Assembly (NCBI GenBank): GCA_016719385.1
Contig: JADJZA010000001.1
Coordinates: 1,181,819-1,245,818 of the forward strand
Length of the DNA stretch: 64,000 nt
From: Candidatus Microthrix subdominans
Lineage (GTDB): Bacteria > Actinomycetota > Acidimicrobiia > Acidimicrobiales > Microtrichaceae
Direction: 5' to 3'
Below are positions 23,799 through 31,873 of this stretch, in pieces. Position 1 is the first letter of the stretch. The number at the start of each line of letters is the position of its first letter. A program made the translations under genes and the position numbers. Under the pieces are notes generated by a model. That model was not told where the DNA came from. It made no database searches and was given only the letters and a program-made list of their open reading frames with translations.

Positions 23799-25364
23799 AT
23801 GCTGGCCACCGTCGCGTCCGCAACCCTGCTCGGTGTCGATGGACGCGGCGTATGGGTCGAGGTACACGTCTCCAAGATGGGACTTCCCCGGTTCGTCATG
23901 GTCGGCCTGCCCGATGCGGCGTGCCGGGAGTCGCGCGATCGGATCAGGGCGGCGATCCTCAACGCCGGTCTCACGTTCAGCGGCAGCGAGGTCGTCACGG
24001 TCAACCTGGCACCCTCCGGCCTGCGCAAGAGCGGTTCGGCGCTGGACCTGCCGATCGCCATCGCCTACCTGGTCGCCTCCGGTCAGCTCGATGCCGCCGC
24101 AGTCGAGAACACCGGCCTGCTCGGCGAACTGGGTCTCGACGGCACGGTGCGCGGCGTGCGGGGTGTGTTGCCGTTGGTCGAGGCCACCGCTGCACCCCGG
24201 GTGGTCGTGCCGTCGGAGAATGCCGCCGAAGCGCAGCTGTCCGACCGGCAGATCCTGGTGGGCACCACGCTGGCTGAGGTGGTCGCAGCCCTGGCCGGCG
24301 AGGAGCGCTGGCCCGATCCCCCCGAGCTGACGGTGCCACAGGTCACCCCAGGGCCCGACCTGTCCGAGGTGCGCGGTCATCGCGTGGCCAAGCTGGCGAT
24401 CGAGGTGGCGGCGGGCGGCGGCCACCACCTGCTGATGCTCGGCCCTCCGGGGTCGGGCAAGACGATGCTGGCCCAGCGCAGCATCGGGCTTTTGCCCAAC
24501 CTCGACTCCGACCGTGGCGCCGAGGTGATCCGGGTGCACTCGGCGGCCGGGTTGTTGTTCGGTCGGGCCTCGTCCGCCGGCAACGGGGCAGCCGCCGGTC
24601 CGTTGCGCCGCGGTGCCGAAGGTGAACTGGTCGTCGTGGCCCCGTTTCGGGCGCCCCATCACACCGCCACCGTCGTGTCGCTGGTCGGTGGGGGCAGCGG
24701 CCAGATGCGTCCGGGCGAGGTCAGCCTGGCCCACGGTGGTGTGCTTTTTCTGGACGAGTTGGCCGAGTTTCCCGCCCATGCCCTGGACGCCCTGCGACAG
24801 CCGTTGGAGGACGGCGCAATCCGGGTGAGCCGGGCCCATGCCACCGTGTCGTTTCCCGCTCGCTGCCTGTTGGTGGCAGCGATGAACCCGTGCCCGTGCG
24901 GCTCGGGCACGCCCGAACGGTGCCGTTGCAGCGAACCGGCGCTGCGGCGGTACGCCCGGCGCATCTCGGGCCCCCTGCTCGACCGGTTCGACCTGCGGGT
25001 GCGGGTCGAGGCGCTCGCCCCGGAGGAGCTGGTCGATGCCCCGGCGGGCGAACCGTCGGCGCAGGTGGCCGAACGGGTGGCGCGGGCGCGTGCAGCCGCC
25101 CGGGGTCGCGGCGTTGCGGCCAACCGAGAGCTCGACCTGGAGGCCCTCGAACACCACACCCGGCTGACCCCCGGCGCGCGCGAGGTGCTCGATCAGGCCT
25201 TGCGAAGCGGACGGTTGAGCGGGCGGGGCATGGCACGACTGCGGGCCGTGGCCCTGACCTTGCGCGACCTCGGCGGCGCCGATGGCACCCTCGACGAGGC
25301 CACGATGCAGGTGGCCTTGGGGTTGCGGGCCGAGGTGGGCATCCAGCTGATGGCGGTGGCGTGA
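23799..25364 (+). CDS. comM: ComM/YifB family Mg chelatase-like ATPase
   Basis: A 521-residue AAA+ protein. In Vibrio, ComM is a hexameric helicase that promotes branch migration during natural transformation. The N-terminal LonC-like domain covers about 1-170, then Walker A GPPGSGKTML, Walker B GVLFLDELAEF and the zinc-binding insert CPCGSGTPERCRC. The arginine segment RYARRISGPLLDRFDLRV and the C-terminal Mg-chelatase lid RSGRLSGRGMARL also match. ATG 23799 (MLATVASATLLGVDGRGVWVEVHVS) is the canonical family start. It overlaps dprA by 1 nt (TGATG), the usual arrangement for DNA-uptake genes. Confidence 0.93.
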   Translation: MLATVASATLLGVDGRGVWVEVHVSKMGLPRFVMVGLPDAACRESRDRIRAAILNAGLTFSGSEVVTVNLAPSGLRKSGSALDLPIAIAYLVASGQLDAAAVENTGLLGELGLDGTVRGVRGVLPLVEATAAPRVVVPSENAAEAQLSDRQILVGTTLAEVVAALAGEERWPDPPELTVPQVTPGPDLSEVRGHRVAKLAIEVAAGGGHHLLMLGPPGSGKTMLAQRSIGLLPNLDSDRGAEVIRVHSAAGLLFGRASSAGNGAAAGPLRRGAEGELVVVAPFRAPHHTATVVSLVGGGSGQMRPGEVSLAHGGVLFLDELAEFPAHALDALRQPLEDGAIRVSRAHATVSFPARCLLVAAMNPCPCGSGTPERCRCSEPALRRYARRISGPLLDRFDLRVRVEALAPEELVDAPAGEPSAQVAERVARARAAARGRGVAANRELDLEALEHHTRLTPGAREVLDQALRSGRLSGRGMARLRAVALTLRDLGGADGTLDEATMQVALGLRAEVGIQLMAVA

Positions 25365-26689
25365 TGGGCGATGCAGGTGCCGTCCCGCACGAGCCGTCGA
25401 CAACCGACGCGGCAGTTGGAAGCGAGACGGCGCTGGCGGCGGCCACTCTGGCCGGCCTTGAGGGGATGGGCATGGGCCTGTTGGCCCGCTGGTGTGCCGA
25501 CCCGGGACCACACGAGGCCATCGACCGTCTTCGCCGTCTGCGCTCGCCAGTGTGTGGTGATGTCGAGCCCGAACGCTGGCGAACCTGGCAGGGACAGGTG
25601 GCCTCATGCGACGCGGTGGCCCGCACGGCTGAGCGTTTGGCCGCAGCCGATGCCCGGGCTGTGATGCCCGGGGAGGAGGGCTACCCGACCCGACTGTCCG
25701 ACGATCCCCGCGCCCCCGCCGTTCTCCTCCGGCGGGGGCGCGGCGCCGGTCCGGACGAACACGACGCAACCGTCGCGATCATCGGTACCAGGCGCGCATC
25801 GCAGGTGGGCCGGGAGGTGGCGGCCGAGCTTGGGGCCGAGCTTGCCGGTCGCTCGATCACCGTGCTGTCCGGCTTGGCGCGCGGGATCGACGCAGCCGCC
25901 CATCGGGGCGCCCTTGCTGTCGAGGCCACCGTGGCGATCGGCGTCATCGGCTGCGGCCCCGACGTGATCTATCCGCCCGAACACCGACGCCTGTGGGAGG
26001 AGGTGGCGGCGGGAGGTGGGCTGCTGGGGGAGTGGCCGCCTGGCATTCCCCCCAACGCGTGGCGCTTTCCTGCCCGTAACCGGCTACTGGCCGCCCTCGC
26101 CGACGTGGTCGTCGTCGTCGAGTCGGCCCGCTCGGGCGGATCGATGCACACGGTACGGGAGGCGATCGATCGTTCCCGGCCCGTGCTGGCGGTGCCCGGA
26201 TCGGTGCGCTCCCGAGCCTCGGAGGGCACCAACATGTTGATCTCCGAAGGCTGCGACCCGTGCGTCGACGTGCTCGACGTGCTGACGGCGTTGTCTCGTC
26301 AGGCGAGCAGTTGCCCACCCGTTCCTCGCCGCCGCCGCCCGCCGTCTCAAACCCCGTTGTTCGACCTGACGTCCGAGATCGGCGACAAACCCGGAGCTCA
26401 GACGGACGGCGAGCCGGATAATGACCCCGGCAGCGGCGCTGGCCAGGGGTCCGTGCCCGCCGGCGATGGCTCGCATGCCACCGGCGAGGGGTTCGACCCG
26501 ATCGAAACGGCGGTGTTGGATGCTGCGGGGTGGCAGCGCGTCAGCCTGGAGCGCATCGCCGATGCCCTGGATTCCGCCCAGGTCGACGTCAGCCTGGTCG
26601 ACGTCGCCGCAGCGGTTGGTCGCTTGTGCCACCGGGGCGCGCTGGTCGAGCGGGAGGGTTGGTTCGAGGCGACGGGGCGGGGTTCGTGA
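25364..26689 (+). CDS. dprA: DNA-processing protein DprA
   Basis: A 441-residue DprA. It loads RecA on incoming single-stranded DNA during transformation. The Rossmann-like core includes VAIIGTRRASQVGREVAAEL, SGLARGIDAAAHRGAL, GCGPDVIYPPEHRRL, PARNRLLAALADVVVVVES, and GSMHTVREAIDRSRPVLAVPG. An N-terminal helical domain (about 1-120) and a C-terminal winged helix (last 70 residues, VLDAAGWQRVSLERIADALD) flank it, with a long Pro/Asp/Gly-rich linker of about 80 residues before the latter. The start overlaps the comM stop. Together with ComM it suggests at least relics of natural competence, but no DNA-uptake pore genes are visible here. Confidence 0.92.
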   Translation: MGDAGAVPHEPSTTDAAVGSETALAAATLAGLEGMGMGLLARWCADPGPHEAIDRLRRLRSPVCGDVEPERWRTWQGQVASCDAVARTAERLAAADARAVMPGEEGYPTRLSDDPRAPAVLLRRGRGAGPDEHDATVAIIGTRRASQVGREVAAELGAELAGRSITVLSGLARGIDAAAHRGALAVEATVAIGVIGCGPDVIYPPEHRRLWEEVAAGGGLLGEWPPGIPPNAWRFPARNRLLAALADVVVVVESARSGGSMHTVREAIDRSRPVLAVPGSVRSRASEGTNMLISEGCDPCVDVLDVLTALSRQASSCPPVPRRRRPPSQTPLFDLTSEIGDKPGAQTDGEPDNDPGSGAGQGSVPAGDGSHATGEGFDPIETAVLDAAGWQRVSLERIADALDSAQVDVSLVDVAAAVGRLCHRGALVEREGWFEATGRGS

Positions 26690-26831
26690 ACGACGATGGT
26701 GACCGGATCGAGAAGCCCGGCCACGAACCTGGCCGGCGCGCCGAGAGACCACCGAAGCCACCCCCGAGGTCGGTACCCTGTGCCCCATCGCCGCTCACGT
26801 CAGTCCCGACGCATCGTGGCGCCTCGACGAG

Positions 26832-27695
26832 GTGGTCGGCGGCGCCTCGCTCGCTCCGTCCACCCGGGCGGCGTACCGACGTGACCTCGAGGGGTTCATC
26901 GACCACTGCGGCGCATCGGGCATCACCCGGCCCGCCCAGCTGGGGCGCGACGACGTGCGGGCCTGGCTGCGAAGACGCGCCGACGATGGGCTGGCCCCGG
27001 CCACCCTGGCTCGATCGCTGGCCTCGGTGCGGCATCTGGTTCGATGGCACCGCCGGGAGGGAACGCTCGAGGGCGACCCCACCGCCGGGCTCAGCGCACC
27101 TCGAGGCGCCCAGCGCCTACCCCGCGTGCTGCGCGCCGACGAGCTTGGCCAATTGCTCGACGAGGACGCCAACCCCGAACGCCCGACCGCGGCCCGCGAC
27201 GACGCCATCCTCGAGCTGTTGTACGGCTCCGGGCTGCGGGTGTCTGAGCTGTGCGGCATCGACCTGGGCGATCTCGACCTTGAGCGCGGCCTGGCCCGCG
27301 TCCTGGGCAAGGGCTCCAAGGAGCGCCTGGTGCCGGTCGGGGACGCTGCGGTGGCGGCACTCAGGGCACACGTCGCAAGCGCCGAGGCCCAGCTCGTCGG
27401 CGACGGTCCGGCCCACCTGGCCGCCGGCTGCGGGCCGGAGCTGTTCCGCAACGCCCGTGGCAAGCGGTTGGCCCCCCGCGACGTTCGGCGCATCGTCGAT
27501 CGCCGCTCGCCCGTTCTCACCCATCCCCATGCGCTCCGTCACAGTTTCGCCACCCACCTGCTCGACGGTGGGGCCGATCTGCGTTCGGTACAAGAGCTGC
27601 TGGGCCATGCCGACCTGGAGACGACCCAGATCTATACGCACGTCAGCCGGGAACGCATGCGGGCCGCCGTGCACTCCGCACACCCCAGAGCCTGA
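26832..27695 (+). CDS. xerC: tyrosine recombinase XerC
   Basis: A 287-residue tyrosine recombinase that, with XerD, resolves chromosome dimers at dif. The N-terminal SAM-like core-binding domain (about 1-85) reads STRAAYRRDLEGFIDHCG. The catalytic domain has Arg in YGSGLRVSELCG, Lys in GKGSKERLVP, His-x-x-Arg in HALRHSFATHLLDGG, His in LLGHADLETTQ and Tyr in IYTHVS. GTG 26832 is the first standard start in frame. The frame stays open upstream (SPDASWRLDEV reads like genuine protein), with a TACCCT box 7 nt before an in-frame ATC, so a non-standard start is conceivable. It follows dprA in the same orientation, 142 bp away. Confidence 0.9.
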   Translation: MVGGASLAPSTRAAYRRDLEGFIDHCGASGITRPAQLGRDDVRAWLRRRADDGLAPATLARSLASVRHLVRWHRREGTLEGDPTAGLSAPRGAQRLPRVLRADELGQLLDEDANPERPTAARDDAILELLYGSGLRVSELCGIDLGDLDLERGLARVLGKGSKERLVPVGDAAVAALRAHVASAEAQLVGDGPAHLAAGCGPELFRNARGKRLAPRDVRRIVDRRSPVLTHPHALRHSFATHLLDGGADLRSVQELLGHADLETTQIYTHVSRERMRAAVHSAHPRA

Positions 27696-27744
27696 TCGAA
27701 GCGTTGCGGTGCCCTCACCCGCGACGCTGAGCGGGTGAGGCGCC

Positions 27745-28314
27745 GTGCTGCGCGCAGCCTTGGTGGTGCTGGCGCTGTCGACGACGCCGTTGCCGTCGGC
27801 CGTGTCGTTCCGGTCGGAGAGCGACGTCCGGCCGATGCGCAACGCCAGCATTGCCGCTGACGCCCCCAGGTCATTCGACCAGCCGTCGCAGCCCGAAGAT
27901 CGCCAGGTGGACAGCGGTCCCCGCTGGGATGGATCTCGACCCCGTTTCGTCCCGCCGGTGGACGCGCCGGTGGCCGACCCGTTTCGGGCGCCGGAGGGGC
28001 CCTATGGGCCCGGCAACCGCGGCATCGAGTACGCAACGGCACCGGGAACTGCGGTGCGGGCGATCGGGTCGGGCGTCGTCGCCTTCGCCGGATCGGTGGC
28101 TGGACGCGGTGTGGTCTCGATCGATCACCCGTCCGGGTTGCGCAGCACCTACACCGGCCTCGCCCAGATCACCGTGGTCGTCGGGGCTCCGGTTGCCCAG
28201 CGCGACATGGTGGGGCGCACCGCGACGCACCTGCACCTCGGGTTGCGCGACGGGCGGCGCTACCTCGACCCGGCCGCCTTCTTCGGCGGCGCCCGGGCGG
28301 TCCTGGTCGAATAG
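27745..28314 (+). CDS. M23-like peptidase domain protein, degenerate
   Basis: A 189-residue exported protein with a LytM/M23 fold. The signal peptide (MLRAALVVLALSTTPLPSAVS) is short. The M23 domain spans about 75-185: GNRGIEYATAPGTAVRAIGSGVVAFAG corresponds to the first metal motif, HxxxD, but here the His is Asn and the Asp is Glu. The second motif HLHLGL (HxH) is intact. M23 enzymes cut peptidoglycan cross-links; loss of a zinc ligand usually marks non-enzymatic cell-wall binding or activator proteins such as EnvC/NlpD. It lies between xerC and rpsB, where M23 genes commonly sit in actinobacteria. Confidence 0.8.
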   Translation: MLRAALVVLALSTTPLPSAVSFRSESDVRPMRNASIAADAPRSFDQPSQPEDRQVDSGPRWDGSRPRFVPPVDAPVADPFRAPEGPYGPGNRGIEYATAPGTAVRAIGSGVVAFAGSVAGRGVVSIDHPSGLRSTYTGLAQITVVVGAPVAQRDMVGRTATHLHLGLRDGRRYLDPAAFFGGARAVLVE

Positions 28315-28478
28315 ACGGGGCCTCGCCGTCGAGTGGGTGGCCCCTGTGCCCAAGGGTTAGCATCTCCGGTCGGCCCAAACGGGTCGATCACCCAACCCAT
28401 CACCACCCGGGCGCACCTTCGGTCGCCTTGCGCGCATCGCCCCCGGGATTCGTCGAACCGAAGGAAGGAACCACCACC

Positions 28479-29549
28479 ATGGCCCCAGTAGTCACCATGA
28501 AGGAACTCCTCGATGCGGGCGTCCACTTCGGACACCAGACCCGCCGTTGGAACCCGAAGATGCAGCGCTTCATTTACGGGGAGCGCAACGGCATCTACCT
28601 CATCGACCTTCGCCAGACCCTCGAGCGGGTCCGTGACTCGTACATCTTCGTGCGGGACCTGGTGGCCGACGGTGGTTCGGTGATGTTCATCGGTACCAAA
28701 AAGCAGGCCCAGGACTCGGTGCAGAGCTACGCCGAGCGGTGCGGCATGCCCTATGTCAACCAGCGCTGGCTGGGCGGCATGCTGACCAACTTTGAGACCA
28801 TCTCCAAGCGGATCTCAAAGATGAAGGAGTACCAGCGCATGCGCGACTCCGGTGAGTTTGAGGCCATGCCTAAGAAGGAAGCGCTGCTGCTCACCCGCGA
28901 GCTGGCCAAGCTGGAGCGTTACCTGTATGGCATCCGCGACCTGGAGTCGCTGCCGGACGCGGTGTTCATCCTGGACACCAAGAAGGAAGACATCGCGGTG
29001 ACCGAGGCCAACAAGCTGGGCCTGCCGATCGTTGCGGTGGTCGATACCAACTGCGACCCGGACATCATCAGCTACGTGATTCCGGGCAACGACGACGCCA
29101 TCCGTTCCGGAGCCCTGATGAGCCGCGTGATCTCCGACGCGGTCAACGAGGGTCGCCAGATCCGCAACAAGCGCGGCCACGGCGAACCCAAGGATGCAGG
29201 TGGCGCCCCCGAGGCCCCCAAGCCCGTCGAGCGCACGCCCGAAGAGCAGGCCGCGCACCAGGCCGCCCAGGATCAGGCCCGGAACGAGGCTGCTGCCCAG
29301 GCCGCCGAGCGCGAGCGCCGTCTCAACGAGCCCCTCGAGTCGCCGGCGAAGGATGCAGGGGCTGCGAAGGCCTCCGAGGATCAGAGCTCCGAGACCGTGG
29401 CCGAGCCTGCGCCGGTGGAGGAGGCCGAGGTCAAGGCTGCGCCCGAGGCCTCACCGGCCGACGTCGCCGCAGTGGCTGCCGAAGACGAGAAGAGCACAGC
29501 GGACGCTGCGACCAACCCAGCGGAAGCCAAGCAGGCGGAGGAAGCATGA
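28479..29549 (+). CDS. rpsB: 30S ribosomal protein S2 with long acidic C-terminal tail
   Basis: A 356-residue uS2. The first 240 residues are the conserved protein: MKELLDAGVHFGHQTRRWNPKM, YVNQRWLGGMLTNF and LPDAVFILDTKKEDIAVTEANKLGLPIVAVVDTNCDP. The rest, about 115 residues, is an Ala/Glu/Lys-rich low-complexity tail not found in E. coli S2, likely disordered. ATG 28479 has AAGGAAGGAA upstream. A -10-like TAGCAT (28358-28363) about 115 nt upstream and a GGGGCC/GGCCCC pairing near 28320 suggest a leader; S2 leaders regulate rpsB in other phyla. It overlaps tsf by 4 nt. Confidence 0.96.
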   Translation: MAPVVTMKELLDAGVHFGHQTRRWNPKMQRFIYGERNGIYLIDLRQTLERVRDSYIFVRDLVADGGSVMFIGTKKQAQDSVQSYAERCGMPYVNQRWLGGMLTNFETISKRISKMKEYQRMRDSGEFEAMPKKEALLLTRELAKLERYLYGIRDLESLPDAVFILDTKKEDIAVTEANKLGLPIVAVVDTNCDPDIISYVIPGNDDAIRSGALMSRVISDAVNEGRQIRNKRGHGEPKDAGGAPEAPKPVERTPEEQAAHQAAQDQARNEAAAQAAERERRLNEPLESPAKDAGAAKASEDQSSETVAEPAPVEEAEVKAAPEASPADVAAVAAEDEKSTADAATNPAEAKQAEEA

Positions 29550-30343
29550 GCGAGGTCACCGCCAAGGACGTCAAGTCGCTGCGCGATGCCACCGGCGCCG
29601 GGATGATGGATGCCAAGCGCGCCCTGGTGGCCGCCGACGGCGACCGTGACAAGGCCGCCCGGATCCTGCGGGAAAAGGGCCTGACCAAGGTCGCGGCGCT
29701 CGAGGACCGAGAGAACAATGAGGGCGCCGTCGCCATGGCGACCGAAGGCAACTCCGCCGCGATGGTGCAGCTGAAATCCGAGACCGACTTCTCGGCGAAG
29801 GCCGATGACTTCATCGAACTGGCTCAGAAGATGGCGGATGCCGTCCTGGCACGCGGGCCCGAGGCCGTCTCCGAGCTCAATGACGAGCTCGACAGCCTGA
29901 AGCTGGCCAAGCGCGAGAACATCGAGATCGGCTCGGCGGTGCGTTTCGAGGCCGCCGACGGCAACCTGCTGGACGCCTACCTGCACGTCCAGGACGGCCG
30001 CGGCGTCAACGGCGTGCTGTTGGAGGTCACCGGCACCGACGACGCCGAACTGGCCCACGAAGTGGCCCTGCACGTCGCCTTTGCCAAGCCGACGGCGATG
30101 ACCCGCGATGAGGTCTCCTCCGATCTGGCGGCCAAGGCCTTGCAGAGCTTCGAGGAGCTGACGCGCAAGGAGGGCAAGCCCGAACAGGCCGTGCCCAAGA
30201 TCGTTCAAGGCCGTATGTCCTCCTGGTACGCCGAGCGGGTGCTTCCGGAACAAGGAATGTTCGGCGAGAAGCAGACCGTCGACGAGCGCCTCGGTGAGGC
30301 CAGCGTCGTTCGCTTCGCTCAGGCGATCATCGGCGAGTCCTAA
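29546..30343 (+). CDS. tsf: elongation factor Ts
   Basis: A 265-residue EF-Ts, the guanine-nucleotide exchange factor of EF-Tu. The N-terminal UBA-like domain (VKSLRDATGAGMMDAKRAL) and the TDF motif (LKSETDFSAKADDF, where Ser replaces the common Val) that enters EF-Tu are present. The dimerisation domain and the C-terminal ERVLPEQGMFGEKQTVDERL are standard. The start (ATGA) overlaps the rpsB stop, so S2 and EF-Ts are translated together, as in nearly all bacteria. Confidence 0.97.
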   Translation: MSEVTAKDVKSLRDATGAGMMDAKRALVAADGDRDKAARILREKGLTKVAALEDRENNEGAVAMATEGNSAAMVQLKSETDFSAKADDFIELAQKMADAVLARGPEAVSELNDELDSLKLAKRENIEIGSAVRFEAADGNLLDAYLHVQDGRGVNGVLLEVTGTDDAELAHEVALHVAFAKPTAMTRDEVSSDLAAKALQSFEELTRKEGKPEQAVPKIVQGRMSSWYAERVLPEQGMFGEKQTVDERLGEASVVRFAQAIIGES

Positions 30344-30411
30344 CGCCGGTTGCCGATGTCGGGTCCGGCGCACTGGTCGTCCGGGCCCAACCGCGCAAGG
30401 ATGGAGACGTG

Positions 30412-31134
30412 ATGGAGAAGCCACGCTGGTCCCGGGTACTGCTGAAGCTTTCGGGTGAGGCATTCGCCGGCGAGGCCGGCAACGGCATCGACGGCGACGT
30501 GGTCACCCGCCTGGCCACCGACATCGTCAACGTCAAGGCGCGCTTCGACGTGGCCCTGGCCGTCGTCGTCGGTGGCGGCAACATCTGGCGGGGCCTGACC
30601 GGCGCAGGCGCCGGCATGGATCGGGCCCAGGCCGACTACATGGGCATGCTGGCGACCGCGATCAACGCGCTGGCGCTCCAGGAGACGCTGGAGCGCCTGG
30701 GCCAGGAGACCCGGGTCCAGTCGGCGATCCACATGCAACAGGTGGCCGAGCCCTACATCCGGCGGCGGGCCATGCGGCACCTGGAAAAGGACCGCGTGGT
30801 CATCTTCGCCGCCGGCACCGGCAACCCGTTTTTCACCACCGACACAGCGGCTGCCCTGCGGGCGGTCGAGATCGACGCCGAGGTGATGCTGAAGGGCACC
30901 CACTCCGGCACCGAGGGCGTCTATACGGCGGACCCCAAGCTGGATCCGGACGCAGAGCTGCTGCGGGAGGTCAGCTACCTCGACGTGCTGTCGAAGGGCC
31001 TCAACGTGATGGACTCCACCGCCACCAGCCTGTGCATGGACAACGAACTGCCGATCGTCGTGTTCGACCTGATGGGCGCCGGCAACCTGACCGGGCTGCT
31101 GGCCGGCGAGGATATCGGCACGCTCGTCAGCTAG
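30412..31134 (+). CDS. pyrH: UMP kinase
   Basis: A 240-residue hexameric UMP kinase of the amino-acid kinase fold. It phosphorylates UMP to UDP for pyrimidine nucleotides and is allosterically controlled by GTP and UTP. Motifs are LLKLSGEAFAG (phosphate loop), VVVGGGNIWRG, the UMP-binding ADYMGMLATAINALAL, AAGTGNPFFTTDTAAALRA and LKGTHSGTEGVYTADP. ATG 30412 is preferred to the GTG immediately before it; GGAG lies 5 nt upstream. It sits 68 bp after tsf and 88 bp before frr, the conserved order. Confidence 0.97.
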   Translation: MEKPRWSRVLLKLSGEAFAGEAGNGIDGDVVTRLATDIVNVKARFDVALAVVVGGGNIWRGLTGAGAGMDRAQADYMGMLATAINALALQETLERLGQETRVQSAIHMQQVAEPYIRRRAMRHLEKDRVVIFAAGTGNPFFTTDTAAALRAVEIDAEVMLKGTHSGTEGVYTADPKLDPDAELLREVSYLDVLSKGLNVMDSTATSLCMDNELPIVVFDLMGAGNLTGLLAGEDIGTLVS

Positions 31135-31222
31135 CTGGGCTGCCGCTTGGCGGCGGGCGTCCGTGCCGATGTGGCACCCGTCCCCGCTCTGTGCGTTCGG
31201 CCTCGGTAGTGTGGGCTGAGAC

Positions 31223-31792
31223 ATGAGCGAAGAACTGGTGACCCTCATTTGCGATGATGCCTCGGAGCGCATGGAGCGCGCCGTGGCCCACACCCGGTCC
31301 GACCTGGCGTCGATTCGAACCGGTCGGGCCAGCCCGGCGCTGGTCGAGAAGCTGCCGGTCGACTACTACGGCTCGATCGTGCCGCTGCAACAGCTGGCGT
31401 CCTTCTCGGTCCCCGACGCTCGCATGCTGGTCGTCACCCCCTTCGACAAGGGTTCGATGGGGGCGGTCGAGCGGGCGATCCAGGAATCCAACCTGGGGTT
31501 GAACCCGAGCAACGACGGCGTCAACATCCGCCTCGCCTTTCCGCAGCTCACCGAGGAGCGGCGCAAGGAGTTCGTGCGTCTCGCTCGTCAGAAGGCGGAG
31601 GACGGCAAGAACTCGCTGCGCGGCACCAGGCGAGACGCCCGCAAGGAGGTCGAATCGCTTGAGAAGGCCGGCGACATCTCCGAGGACGAGCTGCACCGCG
31701 CCATCGAGCGCATCGACAAGGTGGCGAAGGCGTTCGAGATCCAGGTGGACCAGGCGATCGACGCCAAGACCACCGATTTGATGGAGGTCTGA
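31223..31792 (+). CDS. frr: ribosome recycling factor
   Basis: A 189-residue RRF. With EF-G it splits the post-termination ribosome. The three-helix bundle shows RTGRASPALVEKLPVDYYGS, PLQQLASFSVPDARMLVVTPFDKGSM, IRLAFPQLTEERRKEFVRLARQ and the C-terminal DEVEK-like helix (ERIDKVAKAFEIQVDQAIDAK). Length and start (ATG 31223) match the family. TAGTGT 10 nt upstream may be a -10 of an extra promoter with a very short leader, but read-through from pyrH is likely. Confidence 0.97.
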   Translation: MSEELVTLICDDASERMERAVAHTRSDLASIRTGRASPALVEKLPVDYYGSIVPLQQLASFSVPDARMLVVTPFDKGSMGAVERAIQESNLGLNPSNDGVNIRLAFPQLTEERRKEFVRLARQKAEDGKNSLRGTRRDARKEVESLEKAGDISEDELHRAIERIDKVAKAFEIQVDQAIDAKTTDLMEV

Positions 31793-31873
31793 TGACGATG
31801 GTGGGTGGGCAACCACGCTGGACCCTCCGGCCGCTTCGTGCGGCACGGCCAGACGAGGCAGGGGAGTAGCGCC

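Noticed and set aside
26774..26789. ATC start codon for XerC after a TACCCT box
   Set aside because: AUC starts are very rare; GTG 26832 gives a complete recombinase, so the idea is kept only as a note.
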